From JAUIJL01 sp965366625 (GTDB lineage Bacteria; Acidobacteriota; Thermoanaerobaculia; Multivoradales; J023), in assembly GCA_965366625.1 (NCBI GenBank), contig CBDUGP010000018.1, positions 1-64,000 of the forward strand: 64,000 nucleotides of DNA, read 5' to 3'. The notes below the pieces were generated by a model. That model searched no databases, was not told where the DNA came from, and saw only the letters and a program-made list of their open reading frames with translations. How positions within the stretch are numbered: position 1 is the first letter of the stretch; every line of letters begins with the position of its first letter. A program made the translations under genes and the position numbers. This document shows, piece by piece, positions 15,935 to 25,262 of the stretch.

Positions 15935-17353
15935 TCAAAGCTGTAACGACTTCACCTCCAAAAACTCTTCCAAACCCCACGGACCAAATTCGCGCCCGTT
16001 GCCGGATTGTTTGTATCCGCCGAAGGGGGCCATGGGGTTGTAGCGGCCGCCGTTGATGTCGACTTGGCCGGTGCGTAGGCGGCGGGCGATGTGTTGGGCC
16101 CGCTCTGGGTCGGCGGACCAGACGCCGCCGGCTAGGCCGTAGGGGGAGTCGTTGGCGATGTGGACGGCTTGGTCTTCGGTGTCGAAGGGGATGATCGAGA
16201 GCACGGGGCCGAAGATTTCTTCTTGGGCGAGGGTCATTGGGTTGTCGACGTCGGCGAAGACGGTGGGGCGGACGAAGAAACCTTTTTCGAGGTTTTCGGG
16301 CGTCTCGGGGCCGCCGGTTACTAAGGTGGCACCTTCTTCGATGCCTTTGCGGATATAGGCCACGACGCGATCCCGTTGGGCGGCGGAGATTAGGGGGCCG
16401 AGCTTGGTTTGGGGCTCGGTGGGGTCGCCGAGCACGAATCGCTCGGCGGTTTGTTTGGCGATGGCGATCGCTTCGTCTTGACGATCACGGGGCACCAACA
16501 TGCGGGTCCAGGCGGAGCAGGTCTGGCCGGAGTTGAAAAAGCATTTATTGACGCCGGTGCGCACGGCTTTTGGGAAGTCGGCGTCGTGGAGCACGAGGTT
16601 GGCGGATTTGCCGCCGAGCTCTTGGGTGACCCGTTTGACGGTGGCGGCGGCGACTTCTGCGACGCGGCGTCCGGCGCGGGTGGAGCCGGTGAAGGAGACC
16701 ATGTCCACTTGCTCGTGGGCGGCCAGGGCTTCGCCGACTACCGGGCCGAGGCCGGTGACGAGGTTGAAAACGCCCGCCGGAAGGCCGATGTCGTCGATGA
16801 TCTCGGCCAGCAAGAAGGCGTTGATGGGTGCCACTTCCGACGGTTTCACCACCATCGTGCAGCCCGCCGCCAATGCCGGTGCCACCTTGCCGATGATCTG
16901 GTGCAGGGGATAATTCCACGGCGTGATGCAAGCGACCACGCCGATCGGCTCGCGGATCACCAACGAGGTGCCGTATTCTTGTTCGAAGGCATAGTCGTCG
17001 AGCAGGTCGGCGTAGGCCCGCAGGACGGTGATCGGCAGGCCCACTTGCACCGCTTTGGAGAGCACTTTGGGCATGCCCACCTCGCGGGTAATGGTCAGCG
17101 CGATTTCTTCCTGGCGTGCCGCGAGGCCGTCGGCTAGGTCGATCAAGGCCTGTTTGCGTTGCGCTACCGGGGTTTGGGACCAGGGCTCGAACGCCAGCCT
17201 CGCCGCCGCCACGGCCCGGTCGGCATCTTGGACCGTGCCTTCGGGAATCCGAGCGATGACTTGCTCGGTCGCGCTTTCGGTGACCTCCAGACGGGCCGGT
17301 CCTTGGGACGGGGTCCACTGGCCTCCGATGTAGAGCTGCTCAAACGTTTTCAT
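15935..17353 (-). CDS. NAD(P)-dependent aldehyde dehydrogenase
   Basis: At 472 residues this has the normal length of the ALDH superfamily. It oxidises an aldehyde to the acid with NAD(P)+. Visible signatures are the cofactor-binding TPWNYP, the FTGSTRAG loop, the general-base glutamate in QELGGKSANL, the nucleophilic cysteine in NSGQTCSA and the C-terminal PFGGYKQSGNGRE. CCGGAG precedes the ATG. It stands alone on the minus strand between secreted-protein genes, so its substrate cannot be inferred. The sequence is particularly G+C-rich. Confidence 0.95.
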   Translation of the reverse strand: MKTFEQLYIGGQWTPSQGPARLEVTESATEQVIARIPEGTVQDADRAVAAARLAFEPWSQTPVAQRKQALIDLADGLAARQEEIALTITREVGMPKVLSKAVQVGLPITVLRAYADLLDDYAFEQEYGTSLVIREPIGVVACITPWNYPLHQIIGKVAPALAAGCTMVVKPSEVAPINAFLLAEIIDDIGLPAGVFNLVTGLGPVVGEALAAHEQVDMVSFTGSTRAGRRVAEVAAATVKRVTQELGGKSANLVLHDADFPKAVRTGVNKCFFNSGQTCSAWTRMLVPRDRQDEAIAIAKQTAERFVLGDPTEPQTKLGPLISAAQRDRVVAYIRKGIEEGATLVTGGPETPENLEKGFFVRPTVFADVDNPMTLAQEEIFGPVLSIIPFDTEDQAVHIANDSPYGLAGGVWSADPERAQHIARRLRTGQVDINGGRYNPMAPFGGYKQSGNGREFGPWGLEEFLEVKSLQL

Positions 17354-17565
17354 ATGATTCTCCGGTTATTTTTGGACGGCTCACTGCGAGGCCTCGGGTG
17401 ATCGAAGGTTCTGGGGTGGGCGGCAGTGTATCGGCTTGAGGTCCATGCTCGCAGGTCTCCGTTGACCCGGTACCCCGAGGTCGAGAAAATGGAGGTCCCG
17501 ACGCGAGGCTCGATCCCGGGCCTTCGATCCGGTGAGATTCGACGAATGGTTCTCGGTATGACGAA

Positions 17566-17597
17566 AAGGCTGATGATGGACAAGGCTGATGATGGAC
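17566..17597 (+). repeat. 16-bp tandem duplication of a ribosome site and start codon
   Basis: AAGGCTGATGATGGAC occurs twice head-to-tail (17566-17581, 17582-17597). The second copy supplies the ribosome site and ATG of the YceI-like gene. The first copy opens a nine-codon frame (MMDKADDGQ, stop at 17602) that overlaps the real start in another frame. Confidence 0.85.
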
Positions 17598-18287
17598 AAT
17601 AAAGAGTTCCGTAGATCCTGCTGCTCACGATGGACCCTCATGGCCTGGTTGGCGGTGCTTTGGCTCGGCCCGCTCGCGCCGCCACAGCTGCTGCCGAACG
17701 GCTGGTCCGAAGCCGTGGCGGAACCCCATACCTACGGCATCGACCGGGCCCATTCGAATGTCGGCTTCGAGGTGCGCCACTTTTTCAACAACGTGCCGGG
17801 TCGTTTCACCCGTTTCGACGGCAAGGTGATTTACGACGCCGAGCAGCCTGAGAACAGCAGCGTGCACCTGGTGGTCGAGGTGGACAGCGTCAATACGGAT
17901 CTAGAAACCCGTGATCAACACTTGCGCTCCGAGGATTTTTTCTTCGTCGAGCAGCACCCTCAGATGTCTTTCCGCAGCACGACGGTCAAAAAAGGCGAGG
18001 GCAACGTCCTCCAGGTGACCGGTGACTTCACCTTGCGCGGCAAAACCCAACGACTCACCATCCCGATCAAAATTCTCGGCATCATGGAACTCGGGCCCGG
18101 AGTGGCCAAAGCGGGATTCGAAACGGAATTCGTGATCAACCGCAAAGATTTCGACGTCTCTTGGAATCGCAGCCTCGATCAAGGGGGGGCGATGCTCGGA
18201 GATGAGGTTACGATCCGCGTGGTCTTGCAGCTCGATCGCCTGCCGCCCTCCGCCGATGGTGAGACCGGCGACGAGACCGGCAGCTGA
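17589..18287 (+). CDS. YceI-like periplasmic protein
   Basis: The 232-residue protein has an N-terminal hydrophobic segment (about 16-35) that should direct export, then a YceI-like lipocalin-type beta-barrel beginning HTYGIDRAHSNVGFEVRHFF. Conserved blocks are present: F-x-x-FDGKV, the VDSVNTDLETRDQHLRSEDFF strand, F-x-S-T, TLRGKTQ and FVINRKDFDVSWN. YceI proteins bind polyisoprenoid or other amphiphilic ligands in the periplasm. It heads a co-directional set of glycosyltransferase genes, which would suit an isoprenoid-lipid role, but this is inferred. Its start lies in the second copy of a 16-bp duplication. Confidence 0.93.
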   Translation: MMDNKEFRRSCCSRWTLMAWLAVLWLGPLAPPQLLPNGWSEAVAEPHTYGIDRAHSNVGFEVRHFFNNVPGRFTRFDGKVIYDAEQPENSSVHLVVEVDSVNTDLETRDQHLRSEDFFFVEQHPQMSFRSTTVKKGEGNVLQVTGDFTLRGKTQRLTIPIKILGIMELGPGVAKAGFETEFVINRKDFDVSWNRSLDQGGAMLGDEVTIRVVLQLDRLPPSADGETGDETGS

Positions 18288-18327
18288 GCCTTTCCGAGCC
18301 CTCTGCAACCGTGAGCCCACAGCAACC

Positions 18328-19572
18328 GTGAGCCGTCCATCGCCACGGGTCGCCTTGATCGTGCCGGTGTTTCCGGTGTTGTCGGAGACGTTCATCGTTC
18401 GACAATGGTTGGGTTTGCTCGATCGCGGTTGGGATGTGCACATGGTCTGCAAGCGGTTCGACGCCGAGGCCTGGCGTCGAACCGAGGATTTCGAGTCGCG
18501 GCCGGCTTTGCGCAAACGGGTGCACGCGGTGGGTCCAACCCATTCCTTGGCCCGGATGGCGATGCATCTGCCGAAGGCCTTGACCCGCTGGTTGGGCAGC
18601 CTGCCGACGGTGGCCGGCCACGCCCGGCAGCTTGCCCCCAAAGGCTGGACCGAGGTGTTGAAACGGCTTTATTTGGACGCTCCTCTGTTGGCGCTCCGCC
18701 CGGATCTGGTCCACTTCGAATTCGGTAGCCTCGCCCCGCGGCGCATGGATCTCGGGCCTCTGCTCAACGCCCGCCTGGTGGTGAGCTTTCGCGGTTTCGA
18801 CCTCAACTACGTGGGTTTGGAGGAGCCGGACTACTACGACTCAGTCTGGTCCGGAGCGGATCGCCTCCACTTCTTGGGTCAAGACCTCTGGCGTCGAGCC
18901 CAAGCCCGGGGTTGCCCGAACGACAAACCCCACAAGCTGATTCCGCCCGCGGTCGACAGCACGCGATTCCAGCCCGCCAAACCTGGGGGTGCCAAAGGTG
19001 AAGGCAGCGATGCCGATGCCCTGCGCATCCTCAGCGTCGGCCGTTTGGAGTGGAAGAAGGGTTACGACTACGCCTTGCGGGCGATCAAAACCTTGGTGGA
19101 CGACGGCGTGGCCTTGACCTACACCTTGGTGGGAGGAGGTAGTGAGCTGCAGAGCTTGGCCTACGCTCGCCATCAGCTCGGATTGCAAGGGGTCGTGCGG
19201 TTGACCGGTCCGTTGCAACGATCCGAGGTCTTGGAGCAGCTCCAAAACACGGATGTTTTTCTGCACCCGGCGGTTTCCGAGGGTTTCTGCAATGCGGTGC
19301 TCGAAGCCCAGGCCATGGAGCTGCCGGTGGTGACCACCGACGCCGATGGATTGAGCGAGAACGTCAGCGACGGGCAAACCGGTTTGGTGGTCGCCCGTCG
19401 CGACCCGGACGCTTTAGCTCAGGCTTTGGGCCGGTTGGCGAAGGATCCGGAGCTCCGACGGCGGATGGGTCGAGCCGGCCGCCGGCGGGTCCTCGAACTC
19501 TTTCGTCCCGACCAAGAGCTCGACGCCTTTGAGCAGCTTTATCGCGACGCCCTAGCGTCGACGGGGGCCTGA
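18328..19572 (+). CDS. Glycosyltransferase family 4
   Basis: Using the GTG at 18328 gives 414 residues, starting right at the Rossmann-type strand RVALIVPVFPVLSETFIVRQW. The C-terminal GT-B half contains ILSVGRLEWKKGYDYAL, GGGSELQ and the nucleotide-sugar binding E-x7-E region HPAVSEGFCNAVLEAQAMELPVV (residues of GT4 retaining enzymes). The open frame extends into the YceI gene but that part reads as a shadow. It is followed after one base by a GT2 gene. It should add a sugar to a lipid-linked glycan at the cytoplasmic face. The donor and acceptor cannot be told. Confidence 0.9.
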   Translation: MSRPSPRVALIVPVFPVLSETFIVRQWLGLLDRGWDVHMVCKRFDAEAWRRTEDFESRPALRKRVHAVGPTHSLARMAMHLPKALTRWLGSLPTVAGHARQLAPKGWTEVLKRLYLDAPLLALRPDLVHFEFGSLAPRRMDLGPLLNARLVVSFRGFDLNYVGLEEPDYYDSVWSGADRLHFLGQDLWRRAQARGCPNDKPHKLIPPAVDSTRFQPAKPGGAKGEGSDADALRILSVGRLEWKKGYDYALRAIKTLVDDGVALTYTLVGGGSELQSLAYARHQLGLQGVVRLTGPLQRSEVLEQLQNTDVFLHPAVSEGFCNAVLEAQAMELPVVTTDADGLSENVSDGQTGLVVARRDPDALAQALGRLAKDPELRRRMGRAGRRRVLELFRPDQELDAFEQLYRDALASTGA

Positions 19573-19573
19573 T

Positions 19574-21268
19574 TTGCGCGTGGCTCTGCTTTGGTTGAGC
19601 GCCTCGAACGGCGAGCCGCCGCCTTGGTCCTTTGGACCTTGTGAAGCGGTGAGCCCGAATCCCCGGGCCGTTCGCCGAGCCGCGGATCGGGTCGCAGTCG
19701 AGGCTGCGAGGTCCGGGACGGCGGACCACCTCCTTTTTTGGCATGAGGATCTGGGAGCGCCGCCCGAAGATCCGTCCTCGATCGTCGACCAAGTCGGCGA
19801 GCTTTGGCATGGGGGGCTTTGCCTCGGCCAAGGGGGGCGACCGGCCTTGCTGGACTTTGTGCATCCCACCTGGATGTTGCAGATCGACCCGAATACCGAC
19901 CGGCCGGCGTCGTCTTGGCGTTTGAGCCTGAGGGCTGCGGTGGTACCCGTGGACCTTTGGTCGCGCCTGGGCGGGATCGACGATGGGTTCGAGGATTTGG
20001 ACGTCGCGGCCCTGGAGCTGGGTTTTCGGTGGTGGCGCGGGGGGATTCTGCTGCGCCATGTGCCGGAGTTGGTCGGCTCTCGCATCGAGGCAGGTGGGGG
20101 TGATCAAGGTCCGGAGTCGAGCTACGACGATCAGCTGCGATTCTTGCGTCTTACTTGCGGTGTTTTTTGGACCGGTTGGGCCGTGCACCGGGCGATGCTC
20201 ACCGGGGCCGGCTCGCGATGGGCTTTGGCCAAAGCTTGGTGGCGAAGTCGGAGGGTCCGAGCTGCCACGGTCGTGCATGTGGCCGACGCGCCGGCCGATT
20301 CGTCGGTCGATTTGTCGGTCGATTTGCCAGCGGGGCCTTCGAGCCCGTCGGTGGCGGTGCTGATTCCGACCCTGGATCGATATCCCTATCTGTCGGTGGT
20401 TTTAGAGCAGCTCGCCCACCAGACCGTGGCACCGACCGAGGTGGTGGTGATCGATCAAACGGAGCTCTCCCGTCGGCGTCGGTGGGCCGATTTCGAGTCG
20501 GATCTTCCACTGCGGGTGTTGGAGCAAGATCGCCCCGGGCAGAGCAGCGCGCGCAATGCCGGTCTGTGGACGATCACCGCCGATTTTGTGTTGTTTTTGG
20601 ACGACGATGTGGAGATCGAGGAGGAGTTGATCGCCCGGCACTTGGCGGTTTTGAAGGACTTCCGGGCCGACGTTTCCTGCGGTGTGACCACCGAGGTGGG
20701 GGCGGGCCCCTTGCCGGAGGAATTCCGTCGACGTCGGCTGAGTGATGTGTTTCCCACCTGCAATTGTTTGGCACGTCGCGAGGTGCTCGAAAAATCGGGT
20801 CTCTTCGATCTCGCCTTCGATCACGGGTCCAGGGCGGATGCGGATCTCGGAACCCGGATCTATTTGGCGGGCGGTTTGATGGTCTTGGAGCCTTCGATTT
20901 CCGTCCTACACCATAAAGCCCCGGCCGGTGGGCTGCGTCGGCATGGGGCGCGCAAGGTCACCTTTGCCGACAGCCGGCGTGTTTTGACCGCCCGTCATCT
21001 GCCCAGTGTCACGGAAATCTACCTGGCGAAACGTTACTCCAGCCCCAGGCAAGTGCGGGAGGCCATGGTGTTGCGTCTTTTCGGCACCTTGAAGGGAGGC
21101 GGCGGACCCCTGCGCGCGTTGCTCAAGGTGGCGATCGGCTTGATCCAGCTGCCCAACACCTTGTATCGAATTCGAATCGCGAGTTCCCGAGCCGAGAAGA
21201 TGCTGAAAAACTATCCTCAGATTCCGTACCTGAACGTCGGTGAGACGGGCGAAGGGGAAGTTTCTTGA
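19574..21268 (+). CDS. Glycosyltransferase family 2 with N-terminal GT-A-like half domain
   Basis: The 564-residue protein begins with a TTG directly after the previous stop. Residues about 260-480 are a GT2 GT-A fold: VAVLIPTLDRYPYLSVVLEQL, QSSARNAG and the metal-binding LDDD, then a C-terminal membrane-associated tail. The first 200 residues contain a block resembling the acceptor half of another GT2 (VPVDLWSRLGGIDDGFEDLDVAALELGFRWW) but lack a DxD, so this looks like a degenerate or partial duplicate domain. Its last codons overlap the next GT4 start by 4 nt. Confidence 0.85.
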   Translation: MRVALLWLSASNGEPPPWSFGPCEAVSPNPRAVRRAADRVAVEAARSGTADHLLFWHEDLGAPPEDPSSIVDQVGELWHGGLCLGQGGRPALLDFVHPTWMLQIDPNTDRPASSWRLSLRAAVVPVDLWSRLGGIDDGFEDLDVAALELGFRWWRGGILLRHVPELVGSRIEAGGGDQGPESSYDDQLRFLRLTCGVFWTGWAVHRAMLTGAGSRWALAKAWWRSRRVRAATVVHVADAPADSSVDLSVDLPAGPSSPSVAVLIPTLDRYPYLSVVLEQLAHQTVAPTEVVVIDQTELSRRRRWADFESDLPLRVLEQDRPGQSSARNAGLWTITADFVLFLDDDVEIEEELIARHLAVLKDFRADVSCGVTTEVGAGPLPEEFRRRRLSDVFPTCNCLARREVLEKSGLFDLAFDHGSRADADLGTRIYLAGGLMVLEPSISVLHHKAPAGGLRRHGARKVTFADSRRVLTARHLPSVTEIYLAKRYSSPRQVREAMVLRLFGTLKGGGGPLRALLKVAIGLIQLPNTLYRIRIASSRAEKMLKNYPQIPYLNVGETGEGEVS

Positions 21269-22485
21269 AGCTCTTGGTGGTTTCCCACACCCCCCACTAC
21301 TTCGATGCCGACGGCACCTTGGTGGGCTGGGGTGCGACGGTCCGGGAGCTCGATCGCCTGTCGAGGCTGTTCGAGCGCATCATCCACCTGGCACCGATTT
21401 ACGCCGAGCCGGCGCCGGCCTCGTCGTTGCCCTACGACTCGTCGCGGATCGAGGTGCGGGGGTTGGCTCCGGCGGGCGGTGAAGGTTTCGTTGACAAGCT
21501 CGGTGTTTTGACCCAGGCGCCTGCTTTTTTTCGCGCCTTACACCGTGCTTATGGCGAATGCGATGCCGTGCATGTGCGGGCGCCGGCCAACGTCGCGATG
21601 TTGTCCATGGTCGCTTTCAGCGCTTGTGCGCCGGCCAAACCTTGGTGGTTCAAATACGCCGGCAATTGGAGCCCTTCGGGCGGGCACGATTTCCGTTCCT
21701 ATCGACTACAACGTCGATGGTTGGCCATCAACCGCGGCCGGGGATCCGCGCGGAGGGGATCCGGGCCGATGGTGGTGACGGTCAATGGCCGAAAGCCCGG
21801 CGACGGTGAGCACGTGCATTCGTTCATGAATCCTTGCCTGACCCGGGCGGAACTCGAGACAGCTCGCCGATCGGCGTTGGACAAATCCTTCGACGGACCG
21901 TTGGAGTTGCTCTTCGTTGGACGTTTGGACGGTCATAAGGGCGCGGCGCGGGCGCTGCGGGTGATCAAGGTTTTGCAGGATCGAGGGACCGAAGTCCGTC
22001 TGGTGATCGCCGGGGACGGCCCGGCCCGAGCAGCCATGGAGCGGCTCGCGGCGGAACTCGGCATCGTCGAGCGTGTGGAGTTCAAGGGCTGGTTGCCGCG
22101 ACGTCAGCTCGACCTCTGTTACGCCCGTGCCCACGGCCTGTTGTTGCCCAGCGCCAGCGAAGGCTGGCCCAAGGTGCTCTCCGAAGCTATGGCCCACGGT
22201 GCGCTCGCGTTGACCAGTCGGGTGTCGAGCATCGCATCGACCCTTGAGGAGCTGGGTGGCGACGAATCCATAGGTTGGACGTTCGAAGTGCACGATATCG
22301 AAGGGTACGCCTCTGTCGCCGAAGGCATCTTGGCCTCCGAGCAGCGCTTCAAAAGGCGATGCCGGCGGGCCGCCGAAGCCGCCGAAGCTTTTTCCTATGA
22401 GGCCTACTTAGAGCAGGTCCGAGAGCTCTTTCGACACGGTCTCGGGCTAAACCTGCCCGCGCCGAACACCGATCTTGGCTTATGA
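21265..22485 (+). CDS. Glycosyltransferase family 4
   Basis: The 406-residue GT-B enzyme begins with a TTG that overlaps the previous stop (GGGGAAG upstream). N-terminal half: KLLVVSHTPHYFDADGTLVGWG; C-terminal half: LLFVGRLDGHKGAARAL, VIAGDGPARAAMERLA and the donor-site block LLLPSASEGWPKVLSEAMAHG. It would transfer a sugar in polysaccharide repeat assembly. The next gene (O-antigen ligase-like) starts 7 nt after its stop, so all are presumably one transcript. Confidence 0.9.
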   Translation: MKLLVVSHTPHYFDADGTLVGWGATVRELDRLSRLFERIIHLAPIYAEPAPASSLPYDSSRIEVRGLAPAGGEGFVDKLGVLTQAPAFFRALHRAYGECDAVHVRAPANVAMLSMVAFSACAPAKPWWFKYAGNWSPSGGHDFRSYRLQRRWLAINRGRGSARRGSGPMVVTVNGRKPGDGEHVHSFMNPCLTRAELETARRSALDKSFDGPLELLFVGRLDGHKGAARALRVIKVLQDRGTEVRLVIAGDGPARAAMERLAAELGIVERVEFKGWLPRRQLDLCYARAHGLLLPSASEGWPKVLSEAMAHGALALTSRVSSIASTLEELGGDESIGWTFEVHDIEGYASVAEGILASEQRFKRRCRRAAEAAEAFSYEAYLEQVRELFRHGLGLNLPAPNTDLGL

Positions 22486-22492
22486 TCTCCCT

Positions 22493-23953
22493 ATGTCGAC
22501 GGCTTCCGATCCGCCCCTGAGCCAGAGCCCGCCCTTAGGCCACGGTTCGGCGTCCCAACCCTGGGCCCACACCCGATTCCGGCCCGGCGTCAGCCGAGAG
22601 CGGGCGTTTTATAGCGTTTTCAACTTGGGGGCGTTGCTGCTCTTCCACATGTTGTTGGCTTTGGTGATGGAGAGCTTTCGGACCGTGGCGACGGTGCACG
22701 CCATCGGCACCCTGCTGATCGCCGTGAAGTTTGCGAGCAGCCGTAAGACCCACGACTTGGCCATTTATGCTTGCGGTTATATCGCCAGCGCCGACGTGCT
22801 TTGGCGCATGACCAAATCGATCGTATTTTGGGAGTACGGAAAGTACGCGATCGTGGTGGTCATGGGAATGGTCTTGATCAGTCAAAAAGGGCGCCTGGGC
22901 CTTGCCGCTTGGGGGCTGCTCTACTTTGCTTTGCTGATGCCCTCCGTAGCCCTCGCCGTGGGCGCCCAAGGGTTGACCAATGCCTTGCGCCAAGACCTCA
23001 GCTTCAACCTTTCGGGACCGTTTTCATTGGCTTTGGCGGTGATATTTCTGTCCGGCTATACGGGCAAACGACTCAACCTCTCCAAGCTCTTGGCTTGGAT
23101 GTTGATGCCGATCGTCAGCGCCTTTACGTTGGCCTTGTATTCAACCCTGACCGCCACCCGGTTGAATTTTGCCAACGCGGCCAACTTCGTCACCAGCGGA
23201 GGATTCGGTCCTAATCAGGTGTCCACCATCCTGGGCCTCGGCGTGGTGATCTCCTTGGTGCTGGCCACCCAAGCTCCCAATCATCTGCTGCGTTTGGCCT
23301 ATTTGGGTTTGGCGGCGATGCTGGGTTTTCAGGCGGTTTTGACCTTCAGCCGTGGAGGGCTGCTCAACGCTGCGATCGCGTTGGTCTTATTTGGCGTGCA
23401 CAATCTGCAGAATAAGAGGATTCGCCAGAGTTTCATTGCGGTGACGATTGCGGGGGCGGCGGTGGGTTTCTTCATTCTGCTGCCCCAGCTGACGGAGTGG
23501 ACCGGCGGCAAAGTGGCGGAACGGTTCACCAGCCTCGATACCACCGGCCGACAGACCTTGGCTGAAGCGGATTTACAGCTATTTAAGGAAAATGTGTTGT
23601 TGGGGGTCGGGCCCGGCCAGTCTAGATATCAACGTCGTGCCGGTAGCTTGGTGCGGGTGGCGGCGCACACGGAATTCACGCGCCTATTGGCGGAACATGG
23701 GGTTTTTGGAGTCACAGCATTATTCGTCCTGATCTTGATTGCCCTACAGGCGTATCGGTTGGCTCCCACGGCCCTGGCTAAGGGCTGGGTGGCCGGTATG
23801 TCGTCGTGGGCTTTGGTCAGCATGACCCATGCGGGAATGCGCGTGGCGGCGATGTCCTTCGTATTTGGTTTGGCGGTATTGCCGTTCCACTATTGGCGTC
23901 GACAAGAGCGTTTGGCCGAAAACCCAATCGCCCCAACGAATGACCCTCGATGA
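22493..23953 (+). CDS. O-antigen ligase/polymerase-like membrane protein
   Basis: The ATG at 22493 gives 486 residues with about ten to twelve membrane segments. The large periplasmic loop region contains the Wzy_C-type features TFSRGGLLNAAIALVLF and FKENVLLGVGPGQSRYQ, followed by HTEFTRLLAEHGVFG, as in O-antigen ligases and some polymerases. It would join or polymerise glycan units delivered on a lipid carrier at the outer face of the inner membrane. Whether it acts as ligase or polymerase cannot be decided. The gene overlaps the next GT4 gene by 14 nt. Confidence 0.88.
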   Translation: MSTASDPPLSQSPPLGHGSASQPWAHTRFRPGVSRERAFYSVFNLGALLLFHMLLALVMESFRTVATVHAIGTLLIAVKFASSRKTHDLAIYACGYIASADVLWRMTKSIVFWEYGKYAIVVVMGMVLISQKGRLGLAAWGLLYFALLMPSVALAVGAQGLTNALRQDLSFNLSGPFSLALAVIFLSGYTGKRLNLSKLLAWMLMPIVSAFTLALYSTLTATRLNFANAANFVTSGGFGPNQVSTILGLGVVISLVLATQAPNHLLRLAYLGLAAMLGFQAVLTFSRGGLLNAAIALVLFGVHNLQNKRIRQSFIAVTIAGAAVGFFILLPQLTEWTGGKVAERFTSLDTTGRQTLAEADLQLFKENVLLGVGPGQSRYQRRAGSLVRVAAHTEFTRLLAEHGVFGVTALFVLILIALQAYRLAPTALAKGWVAGMSSWALVSMTHAGMRVAAMSFVFGLAVLPFHYWRRQERLAENPIAPTNDPR

Positions 23954-25259
23954 GCGACTGACCGTGGGCGATCTAAGTCTGTTGATGGTCGCCACGGAAT
24001 TTCCACCGGGGCCCGGCGGGATCGGCAGTCATGCGTGGTCCGTGGCCCGTCGGCTGAGTCGGCAGGGCTGGCGGGTGACGGTCGCCGCGCCCCAGGACTA
24101 TGCCTCGGATGATGAAATTCTCGATTTCCAGGCTCGTCTAGCGGCCTACGGCGGGGTTCGGGACGGTGACGGGACGGACGGTGACGGGACGGACGATGAG
24201 ATCAGAGGCCGTGGCTCGATCGAGCTGATTCGCCTGCACCACTGGCCCGGCGCCGTGATCCAAGGGGCGGTTTGGGCCCTGCGTTTGGGTTGGGTCATCC
24301 TACGTCGACGTCCGCGTTTGATTCTGGCTTCAGGGCAACGGGCGGTTTGGTTGGCGGCGGCCTTGCACCGGATTTTTCGTCTGCCGTTGACGGTGGTGGG
24401 CCACGGCACAGAGCTGGCCGGAAAATCCGGCTGGGAGGCACGCCTCAATCGCGCTTCGTTTTCCCGCGCGGACCTTTCCATTTGGGTCAGTCGGTATACC
24501 CGGGAGGTGGCGATGGCGGCCGGTATTCGGGCCCGCCGCTCGGAGGTGGTGCCCAACGGCGCCGACAGCGAGCGCTTTCGCCGACTGTCGGAATCCGAGC
24601 TGGCCGACTTCCGGGCCCGACATCCCGTGGCGTCGGCCGATCGCACCCTGCTGCTGACGGTCGGCCACGTGGACCGGCGTAAGGGTCAGGACTTGGTGAT
24701 CAGAGCCTTGCCGAAGCTGGCCCAGACCTTGCCGAACGTCCACTACTTAATGCTCGGCCTACCGACCCGGGGTGAAGAACTCGAAACCCTGGCGCGCGAA
24801 CTCGGGGTTGAGCAGCGGGTGCACCTGCTCGGTCGCCGATCCGCCGACGAGCTATTAGGTTTCTTGAACGCCTGTGACCTCTTCGTCATGGCGAGCCGTC
24901 ACACGGCAAGCGGTGATTTCGAGGGATTCGGCATCGCGGTGGTGGAAGCCGCCCTGTGCGGCAAACCGGCCGTGGTGTCCGACGATTCCGGATTGGTAGA
25001 AGCCATCGAACCCGGGGAAACCGGCCTCAGCGTGCCACCCGAGGATGTCGACGCCTTGGCCGCGCGAATGCTGGAGCTGCTCGAAGATCCGCAGCGTCGG
25101 CAAGCCATGGGGCAAAGGGCTTACGATCGAGCCAGGGCGGAGCAGACCTGGGATCGCCGCGGGCAGCAATACCATCGACTGTTGTTGCAATGCCTGGAGC
25201 CCGGGGCCCAGCCGCCCGGGCGCCCGTCGCCGACCGAAAAAGCGGAGGCCCCGCCATGA
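23940..25259 (+). CDS. Glycosyltransferase family 4
   Basis: The ATG at 23940 gives 439 residues and lies inside the end of the ligase gene. The N-terminal half has the donor-independent LLMVATEFPPGPGGIGSHAW loop; the C-terminal half has LLTVGHVDRRKGQDLVI, LGLPTRGEE and FEGFGIAVVEAALCGKPAVV, the GT4 nucleotide-sugar site. Within it a 15-bp tandem repeat at about 24166-24195 encodes DGDGT twice, in a loop that may tolerate length change. It closes the first tight set of the polysaccharide cluster; a 390-bp gap with an inserted element follows. Confidence 0.9.
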   Translation: MTLDERLTVGDLSLLMVATEFPPGPGGIGSHAWSVARRLSRQGWRVTVAAPQDYASDDEILDFQARLAAYGGVRDGDGTDGDGTDDEIRGRGSIELIRLHHWPGAVIQGAVWALRLGWVILRRRPRLILASGQRAVWLAAALHRIFRLPLTVVGHGTELAGKSGWEARLNRASFSRADLSIWVSRYTREVAMAAGIRARRSEVVPNGADSERFRRLSESELADFRARHPVASADRTLLLTVGHVDRRKGQDLVIRALPKLAQTLPNVHYLMLGLPTRGEELETLARELGVEQRVHLLGRRSADELLGFLNACDLFVMASRHTASGDFEGFGIAVVEAALCGKPAVVSDDSGLVEAIEPGETGLSVPPEDVDALAARMLELLEDPQRRQAMGQRAYDRARAEQTWDRRGQQYHRLLLQCLEPGAQPPGRPSPTEKAEAPP

Positions 25260-25262
25260 GCC

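Noticed and set aside
16409..17137. 242-codon open frame antisense to the aldehyde dehydrogenase
   Set aside because: The dehydrogenase on the other strand is complete with catalytic residues; the antisense product has a composition typical of shadow frames.
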